Assembly: GCA_036381125.1 (NCBI GenBank) | Contig: DASVDK010000146.1 | Span: 1 to 17,469 of the forward strand | DNA: 17,469 nucleotides | Source of the DNA: DASVDK01 sp036381125 [NCBI: Thermodesulfobacteriota bacterium] | GTDB lineage: Bacteria > DASVDK01 | Direction of reading: 5' to 3' | Shown here: positions 7,469-15,432 of the stretch, piece by piece | How the letters are laid out: each line of letters opens with the position of its first letter | Numbering within the stretch: the first letter of the stretch is position 1 | Notes under the pieces: generated by a model | What the model saw: the letters and a program-made list of their open reading frames with translations, nothing else | Databases searched by the model: none | What the model was told of the DNA's origin: nothing | Made by a program: the position numbers and the translations under genes

Positions 7469-8674
7469 CTACGGCGGCTGCCAGGCCGACGCCCAACTCG
7501 GTCCGGACCGAGTTCGCGTCGGGTCGGTGGCCCGGCACGCCGTGGCGTAGACGCGCCCCGGCTCCCGCACCAGCGACGGGCCCCAGGGGCCGAAGACCTG
7601 CTCGGCTTCGTAGGCGTTGTGCGCCCGGCAGCGCAGCTCGATGTTCTCCGCCGTCGCCGGCCCGCCCGCGGCGTAGGGCCGCACGTGGTGGAACTCGAGC
7701 CACCCGCGCTCCGTGCACCGGCGCCCCTTTGGGCTCACGAAGGCGCACCGCCCGCCATCCCGGGCCCAGACCGCCCGCCTGACCGCCGCCGGGACGTGCC
7801 GCGAGCCCGGGGTAGGCGTCTTGCCCACCCGCGGCCGGTCGGTAGCCGCGGCTTTCTGCTTCAAGAGCGCCTCGACGAGGACGGTGAGGGCGCGGTCGAG
7901 GACCTGCCCGACGTCCCCGTCGGGGATCTGGTGGCGCAGCAGGTCCTGCGCCAGCCGGAGCTTGGCATGGGTCTCCGCGCTCGCGGTGAACTGGACCTTG
8001 TAGCGCGCGGGCGCCAGGGGCGCGACGATCGGCGGCCGCGCGGGCGGTGCCGGGGCGGGCGCCGGCGGTGCGGCCGCCGGCGGTGACGAGGCGTGGTCGC
8101 CACCCTGGGGCGAGCGGGACCCCGTCGGCAGCGGCGCATCGCCCGGGATCGGGGGCACGGACGGGCGGACCGCCGGCGCCTCGGCCGGGGGCGAAGGCGC
8201 CGCGACCGGTGCCGTCCGCGGCGTCGGCAGGCGGCGGACCGAGGCGGGCACGGGGGGCTGGGGGCGGAGCGAGGCCACCAGGACCTCGACCTCGCGCCGG
8301 CTCTTGTGGCGGGCCCGCGCCAGCAGGTCCCGGTGGTTCTCAGGCGTGAGGTGGGCCGCGAGTAGCCCGACGGCGGTGAGGGTGACCGACCCGTCGGCGA
8401 GCCGGTCGAGGACGACGGGATAGCGTCGCGCCACACGAGCCGCCTCGATACGCCCGTACGCGGCGTGCTCGGACAGGTGGAGGCATTGGGTGCAGTAGGC
8501 GAAGAGCGACGGGTAGCCCTCGGCCAGGTAGAGGCGCCGCGCGTCGAGTTCGGCCAGGTGGGCGATCAACGCGACGGTCGCCTCGCGCTCCTGCGCGGCA
8601 AGCCGGGCGACCTGGGTGAGGAGGTCGGCGTCGGAGAGTCCAGTGAGAGAGGCGAGTCTGATCGTCGGAGCCAT
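7469..8674 (-). CDS. HNH endonuclease domain protein
   Basis: 401 residues from ATG 8674. Residues 1-130 are a helical domain (LSDADLLTQVARLAAQEREATVALIAHLAELDARRLYL, then a YPSLFAYCTQCLHLSEHAAYGRI segment) typical of a large family of HNH proteins that occur in many copies in high-GC genomes. About 140-225 is a low-complexity Pro/Ala linker. About 225-275 is a second helical part, and about 290-370 is the HNH nuclease: VWARDGGRCAF, LEFHHVRPYAAGG with H329/H330, ENIELRCRAHNAYEA. These give the His-His, Asn and His residues that bind one metal ion and cut DNA in HNH enzymes. The last 20 or so residues (after VREPGRVYA) look non-conserved and run through a 20-bp palindrome. The role in the cell is unknown for the family; mobility or recombination is often suggested. 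The nearest Shine-Dalgarno (GGAG) is only 1 nt from the ATG, so the start is not well supported. Confidence 0.85.
   Translation of the reverse strand: MAPTIRLASLTGLSDADLLTQVARLAAQEREATVALIAHLAELDARRLYLAEGYPSLFAYCTQCLHLSEHAAYGRIEAARVARRYPVVLDRLADGSVTLTAVGLLAAHLTPENHRDLLARARHKSRREVEVLVASLRPQPPVPASVRRLPTPRTAPVAAPSPPAEAPAVRPSVPPIPGDAPLPTGSRSPQGGDHASSPPAAAPPAPAPAPPARPPIVAPLAPARYKVQFTASAETHAKLRLAQDLLRHQIPDGDVGQVLDRALTVLVEALLKQKAAATDRPRVGKTPTPGSRHVPAAVRRAVWARDGGRCAFVSPKGRRCTERGWLEFHHVRPYAAGGPATAENIELRCRAHNAYEAEQVFGPWGPSLVREPGRVYATACRATDPTRTRSGPSWASAWQPP
7495..7514. repeat. 20-bp perfect palindrome, copy 1 (3' end of the HNH gene)
   Basis: AACTCGGTCCGGACCGAGTT is identical to its own reverse complement. 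It lies inside the last codons of the HNH reading frame. A near-identical copy is at 8890-8909, on the other side of the same gene. Confidence 0.8.
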
Positions 8675-8973
8675 GCTCCGTTTCTATCATGAGGGTTTCG
8701 GCAGGCTCTCCACGTGCCCCTGTGCGATGCGCGCCGCCCCGATCGGCTGGTGCGCCTCCGGTCGCGCAAACCGCGCCTGGCGGCCCATCCTGGGCCGCGG
8801 AGGGCCGATCTACGGGCGAACCATCGCGCGCTGCAGGCTCGCCGTGCGCGCTGTCAAGGATTTTTTCGAGGTCGTGCGTGTATCACCGCAACTCGGTCCG
8901 AACCGAGTTGAGCCGCTCGGCGGGCCGGTACCGCGGGGAATCAGTGAGCCCGCGAGCAGGAAGAGCGCGCCCC
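8675..8973. other. Non-coding gap between the TRAP permease end and the HNH start
   Basis: About 300 bp, with both neighbours on the minus strand. It holds palindrome copy 2 and, on the minus strand, a perfect TTGACA (8857-8852) preceded by an A-rich run (GAAAAAATCC). No good -10 box lies 16-18 bp downstream (GCAGCG at the expected place), so a promoter for the HNH gene is only a weak possibility. I see no RNA gene or real ORF. Confidence 0.35.
8890..8909. repeat. 20-bp palindrome, copy 2 (upstream of the HNH gene)
   Basis: AACTCGGTCCGAACCGAGTT differs from copy 1 at a single central base. It lies 216 bp before the HNH start codon and 64 bp after the TRAP permease stop codon. The flanking bases C and G extend the outer palindrome by one pair here. 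It could form a hairpin that ends the TRAP transcript, but no T-tract follows. Confidence 0.75.
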
Positions 8974-10890
8974 TCACGCGGCCCGCGCCCGCCGCCCCTC
9001 GATCGCCTGCCAGCCGAGGACGAGGGCGAACCCCGCGAGCCCGGCCGCGTCGGCCACCGGGTGGCCGTACACCAGGGCGAGCCCCGAAGCGACCAGGATC
9101 ACCCGCTGCGGCCAGGAAGCCCGGTGCAGGAGGAAGCCGCCCGCGCCTGCCACGAGCGCCCAGATCCCGGCCACCGCGGTGCCGACCGCGAGCACCACCT
9201 GCGGCGCGGGGCCCTCGAGCAGCAGGCCCATCCCCTCGGGCGTCAGGACGAACATGAACGGCACGACGAAGGCGGGCAGGGCGTACTTCCAGGTGATCCA
9301 CATGGTCCGGTACGGGCTGCCGCCCGTGATGGCCGAGACGGCGAAGCAGGAGAGGGCGGTCGGCGGCGAGACCTCCGAGAGGAGCGCGTAGTAGAAGATG
9401 AACATGTGCGCCGCGGCCTCGGGGACGCCCACGGTCTTGAGGGCCGGCGCCAGCATGACCGCCGCGATGATGTAGGACGCGGTGATCGGCAGGGCGAGGC
9501 CGAGCACGAGGAGCGCCAGGGCCGTGTAGAGCGCAGTGAGGAAGAGGCTGCCGCCCGCGAACTGCACGATGATGCCGGAGAACTTGAGGCCGAGGCCGGT
9601 CAGGTTCACGACGCCGACCAGGATGCCCGCCACGGCGCAGGTTGCGGCGACCGGCAGGATGGCGAGGGCGCCCCCCTCGAGCGCCTTGAGGAGCTTCGGC
9701 GGCGTCAGCATGGTGTCCCGCCTGAGGAAGCTCGTGGCGACGGCGACGGCGATGCACCAGAAGACGGCCCACATCGCCGAGAAGCCCATGGCGAGGAAGA
9801 CCACGATGGCCACCAGGCTCGTGAAGTGGAACCAGTACCGGCGAACCAGCGGCCCGAGCGCCGGCACGTCCAGGTCGACCCGCCGCTCGCCGATCGTCCG
9901 CGCGTCGAGCTCGATCATGAGGAAGATCGAGAGGTAGTAGAGCACCGTGGGGACGATGGCCCACTGGATGACCTTGAGGTACGAGACCTGCGTCAGCTCG
10001 GCGATGATGAAGGAGGCCGCCCCCATGACGGGGGGCGAGAGCACGGCGCCGATGCCGCCGGCGGAGAGGACCGCCCCGGCCGCCTCGCGCGAGTAGCCCG
10101 CCTGCCGCAGGAGGGGGAAGGTCACCGAGCCGAGCGTCACGGCGGTCGCCACGCCGCTGCCCGAGGGGCCGCCGAGGAGGAACGAGGCGAGCGTCACGGT
10201 CCGTCCCGGACCGGCCCTCTTGCGCCCCATCGCGGCCAGCGAGAAGTCGACGAAGAACTTCCCCGCGCCCGACTGGTCCAGGACGGCGCCGTAGACCGTG
10301 AAGAGGATGATGAAGGTGGCCGAGACGGCGATCGGCGTCGAGAAGATGCCCTCGAGCGTCATGTACTGGAGTCCCACCACCCGCTCGAGGTCGTACCCGC
10401 GGTGCCCCCAGGGGGCCGGCAGCCAGGTGCCGTAGAAGGCATAGGCGAGCGCCAGCACGGCGAGCGCCGGCAGCATCCAGCCGGTGGTGCGGCGCGCCGC
10501 CTCGAGGACGAGGAGGATGGTCGCCACGCCGAAGACGACGTCCGCGGGGTCCATGAAGGACGCGCGCTCGACGAAGCCGTCGAAGTCGACGACCACGCGC
10601 GACATGGCGGCGGCGCCGATCAGCGCGAAGGCGAGGTCGAGGAGCGTCGGCCGGGCGGCGCGGTAGGCGGGGTAGAGGAGGAAGACCAGCGCGAGGACGA
10701 GGCCCACGTGGACCATGCGCATGATCTGCGCCGGCACCACGCCGACGGCTGACCAGAGGCCCCAGAGGCTCGTGGCCACGGCGAGGAGGCCGACGAGGCC
10801 GCGCGGCCATCCGTGGAGCTTCCGCGCCCCGCCCTCGTACTTCTCCAGGATCTCCTGGACCTGCGCCTCGTTCAGGCCGGGCTCGGACAC
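8974..10890 (-). CDS. TRAP transporter permease, 4TM/12TM fused (DctQM-type fusion)
   Basis: 638 residues from GTG 10890, chosen over an upstream start at 10956 because AAGGAGG lies 5 bp before the GTG and the family start (VSEPGLNEAQVQEILEKYEGG) follows. The cytoplasmic first 30 residues carry the EKYEGGAR motif usual in these fusions. Then comes a small-subunit-like group of helices (about residues 35-165) and a large-subunit group with the conserved GGPSGSGVATAVTLGSVTFPLL (about 230-255) and the later FIFYYALLSEVSPPTAL segment. It belongs to the TIGR02123-like fused permeases that work with TAXI binding proteins, moving an organic substrate inward by ion symport. The start codon lies within the end of the DUF1850 gene (19-bp overlap), so the two are translationally linked. 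The last four helices after residue 540 are usual for the family. Confidence 0.93.
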   Translation of the reverse strand: MSEPGLNEAQVQEILEKYEGGARKLHGWPRGLVGLLAVATSLWGLWSAVGVVPAQIMRMVHVGLVLALVFLLYPAYRAARPTLLDLAFALIGAAAMSRVVVDFDGFVERASFMDPADVVFGVATILLVLEAARRTTGWMLPALAVLALAYAFYGTWLPAPWGHRGYDLERVVGLQYMTLEGIFSTPIAVSATFIILFTVYGAVLDQSGAGKFFVDFSLAAMGRKRAGPGRTVTLASFLLGGPSGSGVATAVTLGSVTFPLLRQAGYSREAAGAVLSAGGIGAVLSPPVMGAASFIIAELTQVSYLKVIQWAIVPTVLYYLSIFLMIELDARTIGERRVDLDVPALGPLVRRYWFHFTSLVAIVVFLAMGFSAMWAVFWCIAVAVATSFLRRDTMLTPPKLLKALEGGALAILPVAATCAVAGILVGVVNLTGLGLKFSGIIVQFAGGSLFLTALYTALALLVLGLALPITASYIIAAVMLAPALKTVGVPEAAAHMFIFYYALLSEVSPPTALSCFAVSAITGGSPYRTMWITWKYALPAFVVPFMFVLTPEGMGLLLEGPAPQVVLAVGTAVAGIWALVAGAGGFLLHRASWPQRVILVASGLALVYGHPVADAAGLAGFALVLGWQAIEGRRARAA

Positions 10891-11408
10891 GGCGCCTCCT
10901 TGTTGCCGGGTCGTCCGACCGCCGGCCGGAGGAGGGCGACGGCCGCCGGCCGCCACCGCACTTCGAGCGTCAGCGCGCCGCCCTCGCCCGCCAGGGCGCG
11001 CAGCGGAACGGTGCAGCCGTCGACGACCAGCGAGCGGTTGCCGATGGCCGTCGCCCGGATGCGCAGCCGCTCGTGCGCGAGGCCGAGCCGCACGAGCCGG
11101 ACGTCGCCGTCGGCCGCCTGCACCGCGGCGCCCGGGATGTCGTAGTAGCCGACGATGTCGAGGCGCGTCGAGCGGATCTCCTCGAGCACGAGGCGCAGCC
11201 GCGCGTCCACCTCGAACCGCTCGCGCACCGGCACGTCGAACATCGAGTGCCGGTAGGTCAGCTCCACGCCCTCGCCGGGCGCCACGAGCCGGGCGAGGCG
11301 CGGCCGTCCCGGCGCGTCGGGGGTTGCCTCGAGCACCGGGACCGGCAGCGTCACGGCGCCGGCCAACAGCATCACCGCGAGGAGGTCGGGCCGGCAGCCG
11401 TGCGCCAC
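10872..11408 (-). CDS. DUF1850 domain protein of the TRAP operon
   Basis: 178 residues from GTG 11408, only 4 bp after the TAXI gene stop. It has an N-terminal hydrophobic segment (LLAVMLLAGAVTLPVPVL), probably a signal peptide or anchor. The domain itself has GEGVELTYRHSMFDVPVRERFEV, where the YRHSMF-type motif is typical of DUF1850, and ends with a WRPAAVALLRP strand. DUF1850 genes lie very often between TAXI binding proteins and fused TRAP permeases, as here. A role as an accessory periplasmic or membrane component of the transporter is inferred from that neighbourhood; no biochemical role is established to my knowledge. Confidence 0.85.
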   Translation of the reverse strand: MAHGCRPDLLAVMLLAGAVTLPVPVLEATPDAPGRPRLARLVAPGEGVELTYRHSMFDVPVRERFEVDARLRLVLEEIRSTRLDIVGYYDIPGAAVQAADGDVRLVRLGLAHERLRIRATAIGNRSLVVDGCTVPLRALAGEGGALTLEVRWRPAAVALLRPAVGRPGNKEAPCPSPA

Positions 11409-11412
11409 GCGG

Positions 11413-12375
11413 CTACTTGCCGGTCCAGACCCCGCGCTCGCGGTAGTACCGGATCGCGCCGGGATGGTACTCGGCCGGTGCGCCCTGCGAGGCGCTCTTG
11501 AGGTCCAGCTCCTTGGCCGCCGGGTGGACGGCCACGAGCTCGGCCTTGTGGTCGAACATGGTCTTGAGGATGTTGAAGGCGAGGTCGGCCGGCATGTCCC
11601 TGTGCACGGCGAGGACGTTCGGCACCGCGGCCACCTTCACGTCCTTGTCGACGCCGGGATAGGTGCCGCCCGGGATCGTGGCCACGACGTAGAGCGCGCC
11701 GTACTGCTGGACGAGGGCGGGCACCACGTCGTCGGTCGGCAGGAGGGCGATGCGCTGCCCGGGCGTGGCGGCCAGCTCGAGCACGCCGGCCGTCGGCAGC
11801 CCGCCCGACCAGAAGAAGGCGTCGATCTTGCCGTCCTTCAGCGCGTCGGCCGACTCGCCCACGCCGAGGCGCTCGCGGCTGATATCCTTGAGCCAGTCGA
11901 GGCCGTTGGCCTTGAGGATGCGGTCGGCGATGATCTCCGTGCCGCTGTTGGGCGAGCCGGTCGAGACGCGCTTGCCCTTGAGGTCCTTGATCGACTTGAT
12001 GCCCGAGTCGGCCTTGACGACGACGTGCGTCATGTTGCCGTAGAGCACGGCGAGCGACTGGATGGGCAGCGGCTCCTTGAACTTCCCCCGGCCCGTCACC
12101 GCGTCGTGGAGGGTGTCGGCCAGCGTGTAGGCCAGCTCCGCACGGTGAGTGGCGAGGAGCTGCATGTTCTCGACCGACGCGGCCGTGACCTCGGCCGTGG
12201 CCTCGACGCCCGGGAGGTGCTGCGTCAGGACCTTGGCGAGCGCGCCACCATAGACGTAGTAGACGCCGCTGGTGCCGCCGGTGGCCACCGACAGGCGCGT
12301 CTGGGCCACCGCGTCGGGCGACGGCCAGAGAAGGATGGCCGCGAGCGCGGCCGCGAAGCGCACGAGCGTGTGCAT
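11413..12375 (-). CDS. TAXI-family TRAP transporter solute-binding protein
   Basis: 320 residues from ATG 12375, with AGGAGGT about 10 bp upstream. Residues 1-24 are a signal peptide (LVRFAAALAAILLWPSPDAVAQ). The mature part starts with the TAXI hallmark RLSVATGGTSGVYYVYGGALAKVL, followed by SVENMQLLATHRAELAYTLADTL, the KSIKDLKGKRVSTGSPNSGTE loop that contacts the ligand, and FFWSGGLPTAGVLELA. It would bind the substrate in the periplasm for the fused permease at the end of the operon. The family includes glutamate or other dicarboxylate binders, but the ligand cannot be read from sequence. It is the first gene of the operon, divergent from the oxidoreductase gene across 168 bp. Confidence 0.93.
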   Translation of the reverse strand: MHTLVRFAAALAAILLWPSPDAVAQTRLSVATGGTSGVYYVYGGALAKVLTQHLPGVEATAEVTAASVENMQLLATHRAELAYTLADTLHDAVTGRGKFKEPLPIQSLAVLYGNMTHVVVKADSGIKSIKDLKGKRVSTGSPNSGTEIIADRILKANGLDWLKDISRERLGVGESADALKDGKIDAFFWSGGLPTAGVLELAATPGQRIALLPTDDVVPALVQQYGALYVVATIPGGTYPGVDKDVKVAAVPNVLAVHRDMPADLAFNILKTMFDHKAELVAVHPAAKELDLKSASQGAPAEYHPGAIRYYRERGVWTGK

Positions 12376-12543
12376 ATCGTTGTCCGACCTCCTGAAACGC
12401 CGTTCGATTTCTGGCGGGGCCTCATTCAGGATAGCGCGGTGACGGGCAGCACGGGGCCTGGTCGTCCGGGCAGCGCTCGATTGTGACGGCGCCGCGGCGC
12501 GCGGGTCCGGGGCCGCGGGTTCGGGTCAAGGAGGGAGACGACG

Positions 12544-13452
12544 ATGCGCATCCTCGTCACGGGCGCCACCGGCTTCATCGGCTCGGCCCTGGTACCGTTC
12601 CTCGTCGCGCGCGGCCACCGGGTGACTCGCCTGGTGCGGCGCGACGTTCCGGCGATCGCCGGGGCCGACGACCTCCGATGCGACCTCGTTTCGGGGAGCC
12701 TCGATCCGGCTGCCCTGGAGGACCACGACGCCGCGATCAACCTCGCGGGCGAGAGCGTGGCCGAGCGGTGGACGCCCGAGAAGAAGGCCCGGATACGGGC
12801 CAGCCGGGTCGACGGAACGCGCCGGCTGTCCGAGGCGCTCGCGGCCCTCGCGCGGCCGCCGCGCGTCCTGGTCTCGGCCTCCGCCATCGGCATCTACGGA
12901 GACCGCGGGGACGAGCGGCTCACCGAGGCCTCCGCGCCCGGCCGCGGCTTCCTCGCGGAGGTGGCGCAGGCGTGGGAGGCCGCGGCCGAGCCGGCCCGGC
13001 GGCGGGGGATCCGGGTGGTGCACCCGCGCATCGGCACGGTCCTCTCGCCCGGCGGCGGCGCGCTCGCGCGGCTCCTGCGGCCGTTCAAGCTCGGCGCCGG
13101 CGGCAAGCTCGGCAGCGGGCGGCAGTGGACGAGCTGGATCGCCCTCGACGACCTGGTGCCGCTCCTCCTCCATCTGACCGCGGACACGACGCTCGAGGGG
13201 CCGGTCAACGCCGTGGCGCCCGGGGCGCTGACGAACGCCGAGTTCGGCCGGCTGCTCGGCAAGGTGCTCGGCCGGCCGACGGCGCTCGGCGTGCCGGCCT
13301 TTGCCGCGCGCATGGCCTTCGGGGAGATGGCCGACGAGGTGCTGCTCGCCTCGACCCGCGTCATCCCGGCGAAGCTCGAGGCCGCGGGCTACCCCTTCCG
13401 CCATCCGGAACTCGAGGCGGCGCTGCGGCACATGCTCGGCCTCTCTCGCTAG
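12544..13452 (+). CDS. TIGR01777-family NAD(P)-dependent epimerase/oxidoreductase (YfcH/SDR39U1-like)
   Basis: 302 residues, the normal family length, from ATG 12544 behind AAGGAGGGAG. It is an extended short-chain dehydrogenase: the Rossmann motif GATGFIGS at residues 7-14, then AAINLAGESVAERWTPEKKARIRASR (the NLAGE and RWT-K-I-SR pattern that marks the TIGR01777 group), SASAIGIYGDRGDE (the Ser/Tyr region), and GSGRQWTSWIALDDLV in the second half. C-terminal ends of this kind carry the DUF1731 helical segment (ARMAFGEMADEVLLASTRVIPAKLEAAGYPF). The cofactor is expected to be NADP. The substrate is unknown for most members; SulA-like division effects have been reported for relatives. It stands alone here. 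Confidence 0.93.
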   Translation: MRILVTGATGFIGSALVPFLVARGHRVTRLVRRDVPAIAGADDLRCDLVSGSLDPAALEDHDAAINLAGESVAERWTPEKKARIRASRVDGTRRLSEALAALARPPRVLVSASAIGIYGDRGDERLTEASAPGRGFLAEVAQAWEAAAEPARRRGIRVVHPRIGTVLSPGGGALARLLRPFKLGAGGKLGSGRQWTSWIALDDLVPLLLHLTADTTLEGPVNAVAPGALTNAEFGRLLGKVLGRPTALGVPAFAARMAFGEMADEVLLASTRVIPAKLEAAGYPFRHPELEAALRHMLGLSR

Positions 13453-13465
13453 CGCACGTGGCGCG

Positions 13466-13493
13466 GCCGAGACGAGCAACGGCTCCTCTCGGC
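13466..13493. terminator. Hairpin between convergent genes
   Basis: GCCGAGA (13466-13472) pairs with TCTCGGC (13487-13493) over a 14-nt loop, 13 bp after the oxidoreductase stop. A second small hairpin (GGCAGG AG CCTGCC, 13496-13509) follows directly. The site lies between two convergent genes, where a two-way terminator is expected. There is no T-tract. Confidence 0.3.
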
Positions 13494-13563
13494 GTGGCAG
13501 GAGCCTGCCCTCGCGTCCATGGGCGGCCACGACTGCGGACCGGCCGCCCCCGACCCCATGGAC

Positions 13564-14673
13564 TCACCACGCCGCCCGCGTGGGAACGCGACGCGCCACG
13601 TGTGGCGGCTGCCCGGATCTCGTGGGCATTCCGGGTGCGTCCGGGCCGGGCTCGCCGAGCGCGGCGCGCCACCGCTCGAGGGCCGCCGGAGCGAGCCGCC
13701 GCGCGGCGCGCGAGGGGAGGAGCGGGACGAGGAGGAACCAGGCGGCGAGGGCGGCCCGACGGCCAGCAGGGCCGTCGCGGCGGCGGCAGGCGGCGGCGAG
13801 GCCGCGCGCGGCAAGGAAGAGGCGGCCCTCGTCGGGCTTCGGGTACGCGGCACGGTCGGCGACCCTGAGGACGAGGCGGGCCGCCGCGCACCAGGGGTCG
13901 CGCAGGGCGAGGTCGGCCGGCACCGGGAAGCCGTACGCCTCGGCGGTGCGCCGGACGAGCGCCTCGCGCTCGATGGCCTGCGCGACCGCGCGGGCGAGCC
14001 GGGTCGTCGTGTCGCCGGCGGAGGCGGTCCGGTGCTCCCGGGCGTCGAGCCGGTAGTCGCCGAGCGGCGCGTCGATCGCGACGACCCGCCCGTGGAAGGG
14101 GAGACAGGCAGCGAGGTAGGCGTCCGCGCCGAGCGCGCCCTCCCCATCGGGGATGGGCAGGAGGGCCGAAAGGGCGTCGCGGCCGTACGCGTTGCCGGAG
14201 GCCGGGGGACAGGGGTAGACGAACCGATCGAGCAGCTCGTACCTCAGGTCTCCCGCCGGCAGCGGCGTCCGGGCGTCGGGGACAAGGGGGCCCCGCGGGC
14301 GACCCGCGGCGTCGACCACCCGCAGCCGGAAGTGGACCTTCGCCACGTCCGGCCGCCAGGCGGCGGCCACCCGCGCCGCGGCCTCCGGCGCCAGACGATC
14401 GTCGCCATCGAGCGTCAGCACGACCTCGCCGCGGCTTGCCTCGAAGCCGGCGTTGAGGGCCGCGGCACGGGTCCCGTTCGGCCTGAGCAGCGGGACGACC
14501 CGACGGCCGTAGCGGGCGATCAGGCCGCGGACGGCGCCACGCGGGCCGGCGTCCACGACGATCACCTCCAGGCGCGGGTAGCGTTGCGCGACCGCGCTCT
14601 CGATCGCCTCGCGGAGCCACCGCTCGCGGCCGACGCTCGTGATGACGACGCTGACGCGCGGTTGCGCGCCCAT
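13564..14673 (-). CDS. Family 2 glycosyltransferase
   Basis: 369 residues from ATG 14673, with AGGAGG 8 bp upstream. A longer ORF reaching 14925 has no family sequence before this ATG and is rejected. The GT-A fold is plain: RVSVVITSVGRERWLREAIESAVAQ, then LEVIVVDAGP, a TRAAALNAGFEASRGEVVLTLDGDD segment with the metal- and sugar-nucleotide-binding DGDD at residues 89-92, and an acceptor-side region around SGNAYGRDAL and GADAYLAACLPFHG. The C-terminal 100 residues are helical and variable. It transfers a sugar from a nucleotide donor to an unknown acceptor. It has no other cell-envelope genes around it, so its pathway cannot be inferred. Confidence 0.88.
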   Translation of the reverse strand: MGAQPRVSVVITSVGRERWLREAIESAVAQRYPRLEVIVVDAGPRGAVRGLIARYGRRVVPLLRPNGTRAAALNAGFEASRGEVVLTLDGDDRLAPEAAARVAAAWRPDVAKVHFRLRVVDAAGRPRGPLVPDARTPLPAGDLRYELLDRFVYPCPPASGNAYGRDALSALLPIPDGEGALGADAYLAACLPFHGRVVAIDAPLGDYRLDAREHRTASAGDTTTRLARAVAQAIEREALVRRTAEAYGFPVPADLALRDPWCAAARLVLRVADRAAYPKPDEGRLFLAARGLAAACRRRDGPAGRRAALAAWFLLVPLLPSRAARRLAPAALERWRAALGEPGPDAPGMPTRSGQPPHVARRVPTRAAW

Positions 14674-14804
14674 CGCTCGGCCTCCTGGCGTGGGGACGCT
14701 CGACGCCGCCGCGGGGTGAGGCTTGCTCGTTTCGTGCCGCCGGCCGGCCGCGGGCGCGTTCCGTCCGGGGCGGCATTCTCGGGACGGCATTCCGGGACGA
14801 GCCC

Positions 14805-14835
14805 TTGACATGGCAACGGTGAATCGAAGTAGAGT
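14805..14835 (+). promoter_or_regulatory. Promoter candidate for the peptide-binding protein/ureohydrolase operon
   Basis: TTGACA at 14805-14810 is a perfect -35 box; TAGAGT at 14830-14835 is the best -10 box, at 19-bp spacing, slightly long. The region is less GC-rich than its surroundings. The start codon follows 49 bp later, behind GGAGGAG (14872-14878). Confidence 0.5.
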
Positions 14836-14884
14836 ACGGGATACCGCCCGAGAGCCGAACAACTCGTCCGCGGAGGAGCGAGCC

Positions 14885-15286
14885 ATGCGTCGCCCCGTCG
14901 TCTCGGCCCTCTCCCTGGTCTCCATCCTCGCCGCCTTCGTCCTCGCCGCGTCGCCCGCGGCCGGCGCCGACGCGCCGCGCTACGGCGGCACCATGGTCTT
15001 CGGCCAGCCCTTCACCGGGTTCCACCCGCGCACGCGGCTCGCCTTCCAGAACCTGGCCGGCATCGACACCTCCGACGCGCACACGGTCGTCGTCCGCTTC
15101 ACGAAGCCCTACGCCCCCTTCCTGCAGCAGATGACCTGCCAGGAGGGGGCGATGCTGCCGGAGCACCTCTACGAGGGGACCGGCATCCTCGACAACCCGC
15201 GCAACAACGACCACCCGATCGGGACCGACCCCTTCGCCTCGTGGCCGGCTTCGACGACCCGCAGGCCGGCCCGCGACACCTGCTGA
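14885..15286 (+). pseudogene. Peptide/opine-type ABC substrate-binding protein (SBP family 5), several pieces missing
   Basis: ATG 14885 has a strong ribosome site and a signal peptide (VVSALSLVSILAAFVLAASPAAGA). The mature start APRYGGTMVFG is that of family 5 (DppA/OppA-like) binding proteins. In family members about 60-80 residues separate this from the HDGKPFTAADV-type motif. Here G40 is followed at once by QPFT (41-44), and this at once by GFHPRTR, so two internal segments are absent. Normal family sequence then runs from FHPRTRLAFQNLAGI through PFLQQMTCQEGAMLPEHLYEGTGIL to NPRNNDHPIGTDPF (residue 117), and the remaining roughly 350 residues are gone: after about 15235 the frame is lost and the sequence belongs to another gene. 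A full protein would be about 500 residues, so this cannot work as a transporter component. Confidence 0.75.
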
Positions 15287-15432
15287 CGACCGGCGACACG
15301 CGCGACAAGGTCCACGCCGCCGACCTCGAGGCCGGGACGCTGGTCGCGGCGGATCTCGTCTGGCGCGCGCTCGCCTGGGAGGGGCCGGTGGCGGCGCATC
15401 ACGAGCGTGCGGGCGGTACGGAGCAGCCATGA
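15235..15432 (+). pseudogene. C-terminal fragment of another gene, possibly M28-like peptidase
   Basis: From the break in the binding-protein gene a different frame is open to TGA 15430-15432 and gives about 65 residues with natural-looking composition (LVAGFDDPQAGPRHLL, GDTRDKVHAADLEAGTLVAAD, LVWRALAWEGP). The H...T-x-D-T-x-DKV-x-A-x-x-L pattern recalls the last part of M28-type metallopeptidases, but I am not sure of the family. Its stop codon overlaps the first ureohydrolase start as ATGA (15429-15432), the usual arrangement of a real upstream operon gene. It therefore looks like the surviving 3' end of a gene whose 5' part, and probably transporter genes before it, were lost. Confidence 0.4.

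Noticed and set aside
3168-8674. HNH and TPR-GreAB-C-PIN genes as one two-gene defence operon
   Set aside because: They share a strand, but about 400 bp separates them, their base composition differs strongly, and this HNH family usually occurs alone in many genomic places. The link is not supported without conserved co-occurrence.
8689-10752. 687-codon plus-strand frame opposite the TRAP permease, and a 666-codon minus-strand frame overlapping it
   Set aside because: Both are composition-driven shadows (strings of Arg, Glu, Gly, His or Arg, Pro, Ala). The TRAP permease frame has clear family motifs and a good ribosome site.
14674-14925. Longer start for the glycosyltransferase
   Set aside because: The extra 84 residues have no GT2 features and overlap the divergent promoter region; ATG 14673 has AGGAGG in front and the first beta strand directly after.
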